Source: Euperipatoides rowelli (taxonomy: Eukaryota > Onychophora > Udeonychophora > Euonychophora > Peripatopsidae). Taken from it: DNA of 12,411 nucleotides. The stretch lies in the NCBI GenBank assembly GCA_003024985.2, contig PXIH01S0011321.1; one strand, given 5' to 3'. Shown piece after piece: positions 1 to 8,700 of the stretch. How positions within the stretch are numbered: the stretch's first letter is position 1; every line of letters begins with the position of its first letter. Both the position numbers and the translations under genes were made by a program. Under the pieces are notes generated by a model. It was not told the DNA's origin and did no database searches. It was given only the letters and a program-made list of their open reading frames with translations.

Positions 1-1140
1 TATGAGTGTGTAAAATCACAATTGAAACAATCTAAACAAGCTCAAATTGAGTCATAGTGCAGTCTGTGACTAGCCAATGAATGTAAGAAGTTAGTATGAT
101 GTGTAAAATCATGATTGAAACAATCTAAACAAGCTCAAATTGAACCTTAATGTAGTCTGTGACTAGCCAATGAATGTTAGAAGTTAGCCTGAGTGTGTAA
201 AATCATGATTAAAGCAATGTAAACAAGCTCAAATTGAACCTTAATGCAGTATGTGACTAGCCAATGAATGTAAGAAGTTAGCATGCTTGTGTAAAATCAT
301 GATTAAAGCAATGTAAACACGCTCAAATTGAACCTTAATGCAGTCTGTGACTAGCTAATTAATGGAATAAGTTAGCATGCTTGTGTAAAATCATGATTGA
401 AACAATCTAAACAAACTCAAATTGAACCTTAATGTAGTCTGTGACTAGCCAATGAATGTAAGAAGTTAGCATGAGTGTGTAAATCATGATTAAAGCAATG
501 TAAACAAGCTCAAATTGAACCTTAATGCAGTCTGTGACTAGCTAATGAATGGAAGAAGTTAGCATGCTTGTGTAAAATCAATCTAAACAAACTCAAATTG
601 AACCTTAATGCAATATGTGACTAGCCAATGAATGTAAGAAGTTAGCATGTTTGTGTAAAATCATGATTAAAGCAATGTAAACTCGCTCAAATTGAACCTT
701 AATGCAGTCTGTGACTAGCCAATGAATGTAAAAAGTTAGCATGTGTGTGTAAAATCATGATTAAAGCAATGTAAACAAGCTCAAATTGAACCTTAATGCA
801 GTCTGTGACTAGCCAATAAATGTAAGAAGTTAGCATGTGTGTGTAAAATCATGATTATAGCAATGTAAACAAGCTCAAATTGAACCTTAATGCCATCTGT
901 GACTAGCCAATGAATGTAAGAAGTTAGCATGCTTGTGTAAAATCATGATTGTAGCAATCTAAACAAGCTCAAATTTAGTCGTAATGCAGTCTGACTAGCC
1001 AATGAATGTAAGAAGTTATCATGCTTGTGTAAAATCACAATTGAAACAATCTAAACAAACTCAAATTGAACCATAATGCATTCTGACTAGCCAACTATTG
1101 TAAGAAGTTAACATGCTTGTGTAAAATTACAATTTAAGCA
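1..1140. repeat. Tandem array of a ~94-bp satellite-like repeat, about 12 units
   Basis: The landmark TGTGTAAAATC recurs at 7, 100, 194, 288, 382, 476, 569, 652, 746, 840, 934, 1026 and 1118, giving spacings of 92-94 bp with one 83-bp unit. That short unit (569-651) has lost about 11 bp. Each unit then carries CTCAAATTGAACC, a GACTAGCCAATGAATG stretch with a CCAAT motif, and GAAGTTAGCATG. Most units hold the 10-bp palindrome AATCATGATT and four junctions hold AGCATGCT. Two sequence subtypes can be told apart: GAAACAATCTAAAC (units 1, 2, 5, 12) and AAAGCAATGTAAAC (units 3, 4, 6, 8, 9), with units 7, 10 and 11 deleted or intermediate. The last units are the most diverged. The array starts mid-unit, so it continues beyond the left edge. 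No reading frame stays open through a unit, so I see no coding role. Confidence 0.97.
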
Positions 1141-2559
1141 TAAAATGGAAAAATTTTAAAATGGTACTTACTTTTGAATAATACTTTATATTAGCAGCCC
1201 ACTATGAACCAATCACTTTAGAGAGCAATTGCTATTATGAGTTAGTTCACTAGTCTGTTAGTATTTGGGCAAAAGAGGGATGGGTTAAATATTGCAAAAA
1301 CACAGATAAAAAGGCAACATACAGTAAATGCAGTTAACAATAGAAAATACCAAAAAGCAAACTGGTCTGTACAACAAAGCTGATAAAACAAAAAGAGAGA
1401 TAACTTTTATTTTGTAACAATCATAATGAAAATCATTTGTCTTCAAATAGTTAATTTCTTTTTTTCCTCTAACTATTATTCTCTAACAAATTTTCACAGG
1501 AATTTAAAACTGCAAAAATTTCCTTTGAGAGAACGAGAATTGATTTTTTTTTTTTTATTTTGATTTATATCAATAATAAATTTTCTTTTTCATTTACAGC
1601 AACAGTAAAATAATGCAAACCAAATAATAAACGAATATAATCCTTGAGGCACTCATAAATAACACAACTGTTGAGTTATATTGCAATCATATGAATAACC
1701 TTGCTAACGTCAATCCATTGAATAAAAATCAAATGCTAAGATTTTATCATTTTAATATTTTATTATTTTAAAGCAGCCATTTCCTAAATATTCAATAGCA
1801 TTGCTAACAGATGAATTAACATTCAAATCTATTTAATTGTCACAGGTTTGAGTTTTTTTATCATTATATAATGGTGTAAGATATATTGATTTTAATATGA
1901 CCTCTTCTTATAACAAGAAAATTTTATCCAAGAAGATAAAAGTGGAAGAGAAGTTGAGTACTGGAAGATAAACCATTGATTGTCAATTTGTCTATTAGAA
2001 AATGTAGAGTTTTAATAAGGACTAAATCAAGCATGAAGGACGATTTGGGAGTGTTATTCATAGAGGTAAATCTTAATTACAATATGAATAAGTCTCCTAA
2101 TACCATTAGATACTGACTCTTGGTATGGATTAGTTCTGATTAAAGCAAAAATAAAATCAATCAAACACTAATCCAAATCAGAAACTTCCAAAACCATGGA
2201 CCAGGACAAACATTCCTTTTGCACCTCCAGCCCCTCCCAAATAACACATTAGCTACCAAAGTTGTCTAAAGTGTGCCCAATAGTTTTCAAATGGTCCATT
2301 TTTAGTTTTATTTCACTTTTTAGGCACAGTGGGCACTTTTCTTCCATTCAGCAAAAAAAAAAATGATAAAAATTCCATACTGCAAGGCTGCATTAAAAGA
2401 ATAGATTCAACAAACATAATAGCAAAAGTTCATTAACCAAAAGTAAATTTTTTTTAAATTAAAATTTGGGTGGATGGGGGAATATTATTTGGGGAATGAA
2501 AACTGTTCCCAATTAAATATCAGTGGGAATACAAACTATGACAAAATCCATGTTTTTAG
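1141..2559. other. AT-rich stretch without recognised genes
   Basis: I see no convincing reading frame, RNA gene or transposon end here. There is a 13-base T run at 1544-1556 and many short A/T runs. The part at 2190-2345 is somewhat richer in C and G and contains GTGCCCA and TGGGCAC in opposite orientation, too far apart to call a structure. Splice-like words such as GAGGTAAAT near 2065 occur but have no coding flank, so I do not call an exon. Confidence 0.6.
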
Positions 2560-3310
2560 AGGTGTTCCCTTTATTACTGAGCAAAATGGGCTAAATGCAA
2601 AAAATAAATCAAAATTCAATGTTTTTGAGCTCTAAGTGGGCTAATTCAATATTTTGGAACTAGAAAATGGGCAAGAAAAACCTATAGACCCATTCTATAT
2701 TATAGTAGAATCATGTTGGACCCACACCATATATTGTAGACAATGAAATTTCAATATTCCAGGAGGGCATAATGGAACATACACTTAATTTTAAGTCAAT
2801 ATTTTAGTATTCCAAAGTGGGCTGGATTGGTGACTTGGGCAGAAATGTGCCCCCAATCCATGCTTTTGGAGTGTAACAGGCAGTCTAATATAGGCAAGAA
2901 ATTTTTTAGTCTGTCTGCTGATGTATCAAAGTCAGAGAAAATAAATATATTTAATACTATAAAGTAGACAAATTCCAAATTTTGAAAATACCAAATTGGA
3001 CCAACTTCATGTTTTACGATTGAGGGCTGAATCACAACATTTTGGAAATACAACAGAGAAGAAATTAAATATTTTACATGTGCAAAGTGGGTACAAATTA
3101 TTTAAAATTGCAAATAGGATTATTCAATAATTTAATAGTGAATNCTAAGCTAGGTCAATGATCTCAGAGGACAAAGTGGAGCAGTATTCAATATTCCCCA
3201 GATTGAAATTTGGGCAAAAATTTAGCAAAACTGAGAATACAAAGTGAGCAAAATCAATATTCTGGGAGTAAAATGTGGACAAATTTATTTTAGAATGAGG
3301 AAAAATAAAA
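2560..3310. repeat. Highly degenerate ~30-bp minisatellite
   Basis: A loose motif of the form TTCAATATTTTGGAATAC followed by AAAGTGGGC recurs with many substitutions. Clear instances lie near 2622, 2651, 2754, 2803, 2863, 2979, 3011, 3039, 3071, 3101, 3193, 3226 and 3257. Adjacent spacings are mostly 28-33 bp, and larger gaps fit multiples of about 30. Short open frames in this region are translations of the repeat and show no codon-like character. One base at 3144 is ambiguous (n). The extreme divergence between units suggests an old array that is no longer being homogenised. Confidence 0.7.
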
Positions 3311-3377
3311 TGACTTTCTGCTGCCTGTTTCATTCCAGTTTTTCTCATGCTCTTTTGCGAAACAAGGAAGTGATGTC
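3279..3377 (+). repeat. Unclassified ~100-bp repeat module, copy 1 (plus orientation)
   Basis: This segment resembles the reverse complement of 4788-4893. Shared blocks in order are ACAAATTT, AATGAC, CTGTTTCAT, CATG.TCTTTT and GAAGTGATGT. The strongest similarity covers about 3306-3377, roughly two thirds identical by eye. Both copies stay open in the equivalent frame, reading MTFCCLFHSSFSHALL here and MTLFCLFHAGMSHDLL in the other, and both are followed within about 60 bp by an AATAAA. It may be a fragment of an interspersed element, perhaps a 3' end. I do not recognise the family. Its left part overlaps the last units of the eroded minisatellite. Confidence 0.6.
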
Positions 3378-4440
3378 ATTTAAAGAGCATGGCGCAATCT
3401 ACAGACATGTTTCAAAATCTAAATAAAATTTTGTTTCAATTTTGTTTAACAATCAATATTGAAAAATATATTTTTTTTCATAACAATTTACCCTTAATTG
3501 AAATAATGAATAACAATTACCATTAATTTTTTTAAAGCCATATTCTATTCAAATATTTTGGTCTATCTGTAAATTAATCTTTGGAATAGTTTGGATATTA
3601 ATTCAGAATAAAAAAACAAATCACCAATCCTTGATGTTTATCAGTTCTCAAAACAAAGAAATTATAAAAACTCGAGAACTTCTCAAGAATTCATAGTTTT
3701 CTCTTTCATTGAAATCAATTTCAACAACTATCTCTTACAATAAATTAATATCACATTCATTATCAGAACAAGAAAGATTAAGAAGCAAAGAGAGAATTTT
3801 AAATGCTGGAGAAGAAAAAAAAAAAGACTGCAAATAATTTTAAGTGAAAAGTTTAATTATTAAAAAAAAAAAAAAAAAGCTGCGCATCAAATATAAACTA
3901 TTGTTTGAAAAATCTTTCCAGATTAAGAAATTAACACAAGAATTCCTAGAAAAAAGTTTCAAGACTATTATCAAATTGGTAACAACAAATTTGTTGGAAG
4001 ATTAATAAGCTTCAATTTATTAAAATTTATATTTTGAATATCTAATGAAAAAAACGGTTTCAATCAATTTTTTTTAATACCTTTCATTCAACTAGAGATA
4101 AAATCTATTTTAAATTCAATATTTTAATATTTTATAGAAAACATGATTTTAAAAATTGCTTTTTATAATTTCATTTCGATTTGAGAGGTAAAATCTGATA
4201 ATCTTTCAATCATTTATTATAATAGAGGGAAATCATTTGCTAAACAGAATTTTAACAACTTATTAGCATTCAATGAACAATAAATAAGAATTTTCTAATA
4301 TTTGACTAATGCAACACACATTTGAAATATAACTAACAAATCAGTAAACATAATTTATGGTTTTTAAATTAATTACAAGATTCCTTGATTATTTTAATAG
4401 CAGGAAATAAAATTATGTTTCAGAAACTGCAAACAGACAT
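3378..4440. other. Very AT-rich stretch, no genes seen
   Basis: This is low-complexity sequence with homopolymer tracts: 11 A at 3815-3825 and 17 A at 3862-3878. The second A tract could be the tail of an old retroposed insert, but I cannot see a matching body or target duplication, so I do not call one. No open frame of interest is visible on either strand. Confidence 0.6.
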
Positions 4441-4787
4441 CTTGGTGTGATCCTATATAACTCTTTTATGAAGTAACATGCAAAAGAACATGAGCCAGTT
4501 GCTGATAACATGCTGCATGATGACTGCATAACAATGAAATTGTGGCAATGGCTTCAATTATGTTTGCAGGATTGGTTTGTGGTGAGCCTGTGTCCAGTAA
4601 TGGTTATAACATGGAAGGAAGGAAAGAATGTAAGACACAAAGTATCTTTAACCTGAGATGTGTAAGACTGCTGTGTTCAACAAAGTAGTGAGTCAACAGC
4701 GGTGAAAGAAAAGAAAATTCAAGCTTCTTATGTACACATTACAAAACAGATAACAGACTTTGTTTTATTTCTCATGCTTGTACAGTG
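4441..4787. other. Less AT-rich unclassified segment next to module copy 2
   Basis: Base composition changes here to a more balanced mix, with little homopolymer content (for example GAGCCTGTGTCCAGTAATGG near 4587). This differs from the flanks and suggests part of an interspersed element or old untranslated sequence. On the minus strand it lies directly downstream of module copy 2, whose open frame ends at 4772 and is followed by AATAAA on that strand near 4765. I find no terminal repeats, no tRNA-type A or B boxes and no protein domain. Confidence 0.35.
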
Positions 4788-4893
4788 TACATCACTTCGA
4801 GCTTCACTAAAAGATCATGTGACATACCAGCATGAAACAGACAAAACAAGGTCATTCTTCCTTCTTCAAAGTATAATACCGTACCAAATTTGT
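4788..4893 (-). repeat. Unclassified ~100-bp repeat module, copy 2 (minus orientation)
   Basis: This is the reverse-oriented partner of 3279-3377, about 1.4 kb away. On the minus strand it reads ACAAATTT, then AATGACC, CTGTTTCAT, ACATGATCTTTTAG and GAAGTGATGT. It falls inside a 70-codon minus-strand open frame (4772-4984) with no recognisable domain and no typical N-terminus, so I do not call a gene. Two diverged copies in opposite orientation fit independent insertions of an interspersed repeat better than a local tandem duplication. Confidence 0.6.
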
Positions 4894-6029
4894 TCTCGTT
4901 AGGGTGTATTTTTCTAAAGTACAATAAGGAATGAGGAAAATAATGGCCATCTAATAAGTTTGGAATGTATGAACATGAATGCAATGTTTATGGCCATCCA
5001 ACGAACTTTGAAATTTTAATAGAACTGCACAATTCTTTAAAAATGCATATGAATACTATAATTTTTTAAATGGCTGTATAAATTCATGATGCCCACAATG
5101 GATCACACCCTTTGGGATTGATGATTTTAGGAGGTAATATCTTGACATATGTGGTTTAAATAAATTTCAGTACAGTGATTTACATACAATCACGAAACAC
5201 AATGAATTATTAATAGATAATGATATTGCTGTTCAAAAATATTTCAAAGATGGCAACAATTGATGACTTTTGCAATACTATCATAGTTGTATGCCCCGAT
5301 AGAATTTGCAGAACTGGCACAAAGTCTAGTATGAAGTAAAAGTAAATATCTGACACATAAAATCATTATGTGATACAAAGCAATGGTTGTCCCATTCAAA
5401 ATTTTAAGTAATCTAACAAGAAAGTCAAAGATCTGTAGGTGGTGACCTCTTGAGGCTCCTAGAGTATTAAAGTGAAACATTGTCATAGGTATAGACATTT
5501 TGTAACTTTATATTTTATCAAATTTTTAAAATGTGATCGTAGACCTCACATTACATGTCTCCCATTTAATCTTTAAAAGGATTCCTTATATCGGTGGGTG
5601 AATTATTGATTTAATTTACAACATGCTAATTGTTTAAAGAATAACAAACACTAATAAAAATTCTACATGTGATCTGAAATTCAAATCTAAAAATTATAAA
5701 TGTTTACACTTTTAAAAGATTGTCAGCTTGAAACAACAATGTGAAGATCTAAAAAGATACATTAGATTGAAATCAGTTATTTATTTATCAAATTAATAAA
5801 AATATATTAAAGAGAATGGATGGTAATATATAAACATAAAAACACTCTAGCCCAAAACTTAAATATGGTATGTGTATTTTTACAAAATTACTAATAGAGA
5901 TTGGATATTAATAATAGATACTGCATATTCTATACATGAAGTTGGAAACACACATAAAAAATATCATTATTTAGTAGGATGATGTGTATTCTAGATGGGC
6001 ATGTCTAGGAGCAGATCTAGTTATGAAAA
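4894..6029. other. AT-rich stretch without recognised genes
   Basis: Nothing here can be assigned. An 84-codon minus-strand open frame (5244-5498) has no signal peptide, domain or codon character that I can defend, and open frames of this length are expected by chance in 12 kb of sequence this AT-rich. A plus-strand frame over roughly 5220-5337 also has no recognisable motif. No terminal inverted repeats or RNA genes were seen. Confidence 0.55.
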
Positions 6030-6132
6030 ATGACATTAATTTTTTTCACAAAAATAGTATTTATTAATATCCATAATTATTCATTTTTCCATGTATGTAG
6101 TCTAGCTCAAACTGTAAATCCTTTCTCTATAC

Positions 6133-6138
6133 CATATT
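6133..6138. repeat. Left flanking direct repeat CATATT (target site duplication)
   Basis: CATATT lies immediately before the MITE terminus CAGGG and is repeated exactly after the other terminus at 6523-6528. The next bases differ on both sides (AC before the left copy, AA after the right copy), so an 8-bp duplication is not visible. Confidence 0.65.
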
Positions 6139-6522
6139 CAGGGCTTGACGCTTATCATGGCAATGGTGGCAAATGCCATCATATCTTTACAAATGCCACC
6201 CAAGATCCATAAGCAGTGGCAAATATTTGCCATCCATTTTTTTATGGTCACAAGTTTAAAGCATCTAATTAGCAAGTGACATTTAACCATATCCCCCTTG
6301 TTTACCCATAAATAGTAATAAAATATTTAAAACACATATATTTAGAATATTCACACAACTTTAGTATTATATATCTCATGTTTTAATACATGTATGGTAG
6401 TTAAATATAAATCTTTGTGAACAATCAAAAGAGTTGCCACTCATTCCTGAAAGTTGCCACCCATAGACCTTTTAGGGAGGCAACTTGTTGCCGCCCATTA
6501 AAAAAATGAATGTCGAACCCTG
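6139..6522. mobile_element. hAT-like non-autonomous DNA transposon (MITE), 384 bp
   Basis: The element begins CAGGGCTTGAC and ends GTCGAACCCTG. Read inward, the two ends are CAGGGCTTGAC and CAGGGTTCGAC, 9 of 11 identical, and CAGGG-type termini are typical of the hAT superfamily. The exact hexamer CATATT directly abuts both ends (6133-6138 and 6523-6528). Beneath the ends lie several copies of a TGGCAA/TTGCCA motif in both orientations, including TGGCAAATGCCA, AGTTGCCAC, AGTTGCCACCC and GCAACTTGTTGCCGCCC. There is also a perfect 16-bp palindrome at 6217-6232 (TGGCAAATATTTGCCA). Such subterminal repeats are common transposase-binding features in hAT elements. It has no coding capacity and would have needed a transposase supplied elsewhere. 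hAT insertions normally duplicate 8 bp, so the 6-bp match leaves the superfamily call open. Confidence 0.75.
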
Positions 6523-6528
6523 CATATT
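6523..6528. repeat. Right flanking direct repeat CATATT (target site duplication)
   Basis: This is an exact copy of 6133-6138, placed directly after CCCTG. Joining the flanks with one CATATT gives a sequence that aligns with the uninterrupted paralogue near 7208-7222, which supports insertion at this point. Confidence 0.65.
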
Positions 6529-6705
6529 AAGTTAGTTGAATTTGGTTTTAGCAATTTCTACACTTTAAAAAGATAGTCAATTTTCTGTACAGACAGACAA
6601 AAAAAAACATTTTTTTTCTTTCCGGACACAACTGAGAGTCCAATAACTGAGAGTCCAATAATTTTTTACAGTAATAATGAGAACATAAATTGAATTTCTA
6701 CATAC

Positions 6706-7094
6706 AGTAAGTACTTTTAAAATCATCTATGTTAACGTCTTTAAATCCTAGAAGTTTACATATGTCTTGAGATGAGAGTTATTTTTCTGAAAAAGTATGA
6801 GCTTTTCTCAATCTTGTAATATACTGTAGCCATGATTGTAGCTTCCACTAAATACATGTTTTATAACTAAAAGGTAGAACTTCAAAACCAAAATAAGTTG
6901 ATTTGAGATTCATTCATGGCATCAATAAGTTCTTTGATTGTGGTATATAGATATTGAATTGTTAATTTTTCACCACAGGTATTAACTAGACTTAATTGTT
7001 TTTTTTTTATAAAAAAGATAAATTTCATTATTATTTTTATCTATGGTATACCAAGTCTGTGGATATTGAATTTTTGCCATACCTACTTCATAAT
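6706..7094. other. AT-rich spacer between direct repeat copies A and B
   Basis: No recognised gene lies here. A minus-strand frame is open for 38 codons (6885-6998) and some neighbouring frames look protein-like, but stops interrupt them and I recognise no domain. The phrase GATATTGAATT near 6950 and GATATTGAATTTTT near 7063 hints at further, weaker internal duplication. Confidence 0.45.
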
Positions 7095-7385
7095 CCACAC
7101 CAAAAATGATTTAGAAGGTTCTATTTAATATTCATATTAGCCTAATTTTTCTTTACTTATGCCTGGCCTGTAGTCTTGTTGAAAAACTATGTTCATTTAC
7201 TAAATACTGTATAACTTTAGTTGAATTTAGTTTCACCTTTTTTCCCCACTTTTAAAGAATGTGAATCTTCTGTACAGACAGACAGACAGACAGACAGAAG
7301 TAAACATTTTTTCCCATGGCACAACTGAGGTTTACAATATTTTCTTACAGTAATACTGAGATCATAAATTGAATTTTATTTCATT
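7095..7385. repeat. Copy B of the diverged direct repeat (uninterrupted)
   Basis: This is the partner of copy A, roughly three quarters identical by eye in the best part (7218-7378 with 6532-6705). It lacks the MITE and lacks copy A's 15-bp duplication, but has a longer ACAG microsatellite. It therefore shows what copy A looked like before the MITE insertion. No coding function is evident. Confidence 0.75.
7274..7298. repeat. (ACAG)n microsatellite, about six units
   Basis: Six consecutive ACAG units follow CTGT inside copy B. At the equivalent place in copy A (6589-6598) only about two and a half units are present, so the tract has expanded or contracted since the two copies diverged. Confidence 0.95.
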
Positions 7386-7543
7386 TAACATTCTAACTTG
7401 CTCTTCAAAATTATTAAAATTTATTCCAAGATCTTTTAGAGAATCAAAAATAGTTTTCTCAACTTAAAAAAATTAACTCAGAATATTTTTCCAAAACCAC
7501 GACTTCCATTCTTTATAAAACATATGTTAATGAGTTGAATTAA
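7386..7543. other. Short AT-rich stretch between copy B and the 61-bp minisatellite
   Basis: No gene is recognised. On the minus strand a frame reads about 25 codons without a stop, ending in KFNL, but it carries no identifiable motif and I do not call it. Confidence 0.4.
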
Positions 7544-7821
7544 CTCCTTGACAACAAAAATGACCTCTGAATTATGGTCAAGTTATTCTATTGAATAGAA
7601 GCATAGCTTTTGGCATTTAAGATGATCTCTGAATTAGGTATGCCTACTAATGGGTAACAGACACTCTTTGATATCAAATATCATCTCTGATATTTGGTCA
7701 ATGTATGATAATTAGTAACAGCTACTCTTTAACATCAATGATTATTTCTGATCTAAGATCAATGTATACTAATGAACAGTAACATCACTTTGATATCTAA
7801 GATGACTGCCCGGTCTATGGT
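7544..7821. repeat. ~61-bp minisatellite, block 1 (about 4.5 units)
   Basis: Unit starts fall near 7544, 7607, 7664, 7725 and 7786, a spacing of 57-63 bp with two exact 61-bp steps. Units begin with a form of CTCTTTGATATCAAA, then ATCTCTGAT, GGTCAATGTAT and AATTAGTAACAG. Divergence between units is moderate to high. The fifth unit is cut short after GGTCTATGGTC, and the same repeat resumes at 8541. Confidence 0.8.
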
Positions 7822-8455
7822 CCTGAGAGATAGCCATAGGGGTAGGCAAAATCTGAGAAAAATCTTGTAGCTACCTATATACTTGGGACGTGTGTGGTGC
7901 TTTTTGGGCTGTCATGACCCTACTAATGGTTCATAGTTTTGGATTTTATGGAGTTTTACTTCAAAGTTACTTTTACATTTTTTCTTCAGCACAATACCAT
8001 GCTTACTTATGCTGCGTGCGAATATTTTAATATATCACAGAAAAAGCAACCCAATGTTTCATACATCTAATTTAAGTATATAAACTGTCATGTAGATGTG
8101 TTCTTGCAGTTCTTAACACATGTTTAACTTGCTGAGTATTTTTAATTATTTACTTTTTAAAATAAAACCAAAGACTTCAATTACACCTAAATAATGGAAT
8201 TACAGTATATAACCAAACAAAAGTCTACATAGACTATTTCTTATGCAAATAATAATAAGTCAATAATCTATCGGCTAATGACTACTTCAATCAGCTGTTG
8301 ATAAGAGTTAATGCTGTAAATTTTTAGATGTTACATTTTTATGAAGAAGAAAATACAAAGATAATAGGGATCGCATTGAGAAATGGCAGTTCTCCAAGAT
8401 TGCATATCAAAATTCACATAAAGCCATATGGAAGTTCCTTTGAGATGGCTACATG

Positions 8456-8512
8456 GAAAAGCATAGCAGTAGAAATACAAGAACATAGAAAAGCATAGCA
8501 GTAGAAATACAA
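8456..8512. repeat. 32-bp tandem duplication (two copies)
   Basis: A 25-bp sequence starting GAAAAGCATAGCAGTAG occurs exactly at 8456-8480 and again at 8488-8512, a 32-bp period. A third fragment (TAGAAATAC) follows at 8519-8527. Exact identity in otherwise eroded surroundings suggests a recent local duplication. Confidence 0.95.
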
Positions 8513-8534
8513 TAATGGTAGAAATACCATTATT
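8511..8534. repeat. Perfect inverted repeat, 10-bp stem with GAAA loop
   Basis: AATAATGGTA (8511-8520) and TACCATTATT (8525-8534) are exact reverse complements separated by GAAA. It overlaps the end of the 32-bp duplication and may have formed by template switching during that event. There is no terminator-like T run or adjacent gene, so no regulatory role is claimed. Confidence 0.9.
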
Positions 8535-8540
8535 CCTTAC

Positions 8541-8700
8541 TCTGATCTATGGTTCAAGATCTGCTATTCAGTTAACAGCCACTTTTTGACATCAAAGATT
8601 ATCTCTGACCTAGACTCAATGTATGTGCTAATGATAGTCACCCATTTGACATCTAAGGTGACTACTAGTCACCCATTTGACATCTAAGATGACCACAAAT
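8541..8700. repeat. ~61-bp minisatellite, block 2, with a 31-bp internal duplication
   Basis: The sequence resumes mid-unit with TCTGATCTATGGTTCAAG and continues into a full unit (CACTTTTTGACATCAAAG, ATCTCTGAC, TCAATGTATG, CTAATGATAG). Two shortened units follow, starting AGTCACCCATTTGACATC at 8636 and 8667, 31 bp apart and nearly identical. It belongs to the same family as 7544-7821. Confidence 0.75.

Larger units (their letters stand above)
6030..6705. repeat. Copy A of a diverged direct repeat, interrupted by the MITE at 6139-6522
   Basis: Excluding the inserted MITE, this segment aligns with 7095-7385. Matching blocks in order are TTTATTAATATCC (6060) with TATTTAATATTC (7121), then ATGTATGTAGTCTAGC with TTATGCCTGGCCTGTAGTC. 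After these come AGTTGAATTTGG with AGTTGAATTTAG, and TTCTGTACAGACAGAC in both. The last blocks are AACATTTTTT, CACAACTGAG, TTTTACAGTAATAATGAGA with TCTTACAGTAATACTGAGA, and CATAAATTGAATTT in both. Because the match resumes on both sides of 6139-6522, the MITE came later. Copy A also has a private 15-bp tandem duplication (ACTGAGAGTCCAATA) at 6631-6660. The family is unknown. Confidence 0.75.
7822..8540. other. ~720-bp unclassified segment splitting the 61-bp minisatellite
   Basis: Sequence similarity to the minisatellite stops after about 7821 and resumes at 8541, so this segment may be an insertion. The octamer TCTATGGT occurs at both borders (7814-7821 and 8546-8553), but these are equivalent positions of the repeat unit and may match for that reason alone. 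The first ~120 bp are less AT-rich (GAGAGATAGCCATAGGGG, CTTGGGACGTGTGTGG). No terminal inverted repeats, open frame or RNA gene were found. Confidence 0.45.

Noticed and set aside
2796-3348. Two minus-strand open frames (85 and 67 codons)
   Set aside because: They lie wholly within or mostly within the degenerate ~30-bp minisatellite, and their recurring YFQN-like words are translations of the repeat.
3862-3878. 17-base A tract as a retroposon tail
   Set aside because: There is no retroposon body, A/B box or target duplication around it; A-rich tracts are common throughout this region.
5244-5498. 84-codon minus-strand open frame
   Set aside because: There is no domain, signal or conserved motif, and one or two frames of this length are expected by chance in 12 kb of AT-rich sequence. 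The opposite strand has an equally unremarkable frame.
6720-6998. Protein-like minus-strand stretches between copies A and B (38 open codons at 6885-6998, then short frames with stops)
   Set aside because: They suggested a decayed gene and partly resembled minus-strand frames near 7386-7560, but no domain is recognisable. The second set overlaps the 61-bp minisatellite, so the similarity may be chance.
7801-7920. Possible SINE or RNA gene because of a locally higher GC content
   Set aside because: I could not find tRNA-type A and B boxes or a fold consistent with a known RNA family.
8195-8240. TACAGTATATAACCAAACAAAAGTC as a possible Tc1/mariner-like end
   Set aside because: No inverted partner or flanking TA duplication could be found in the window.
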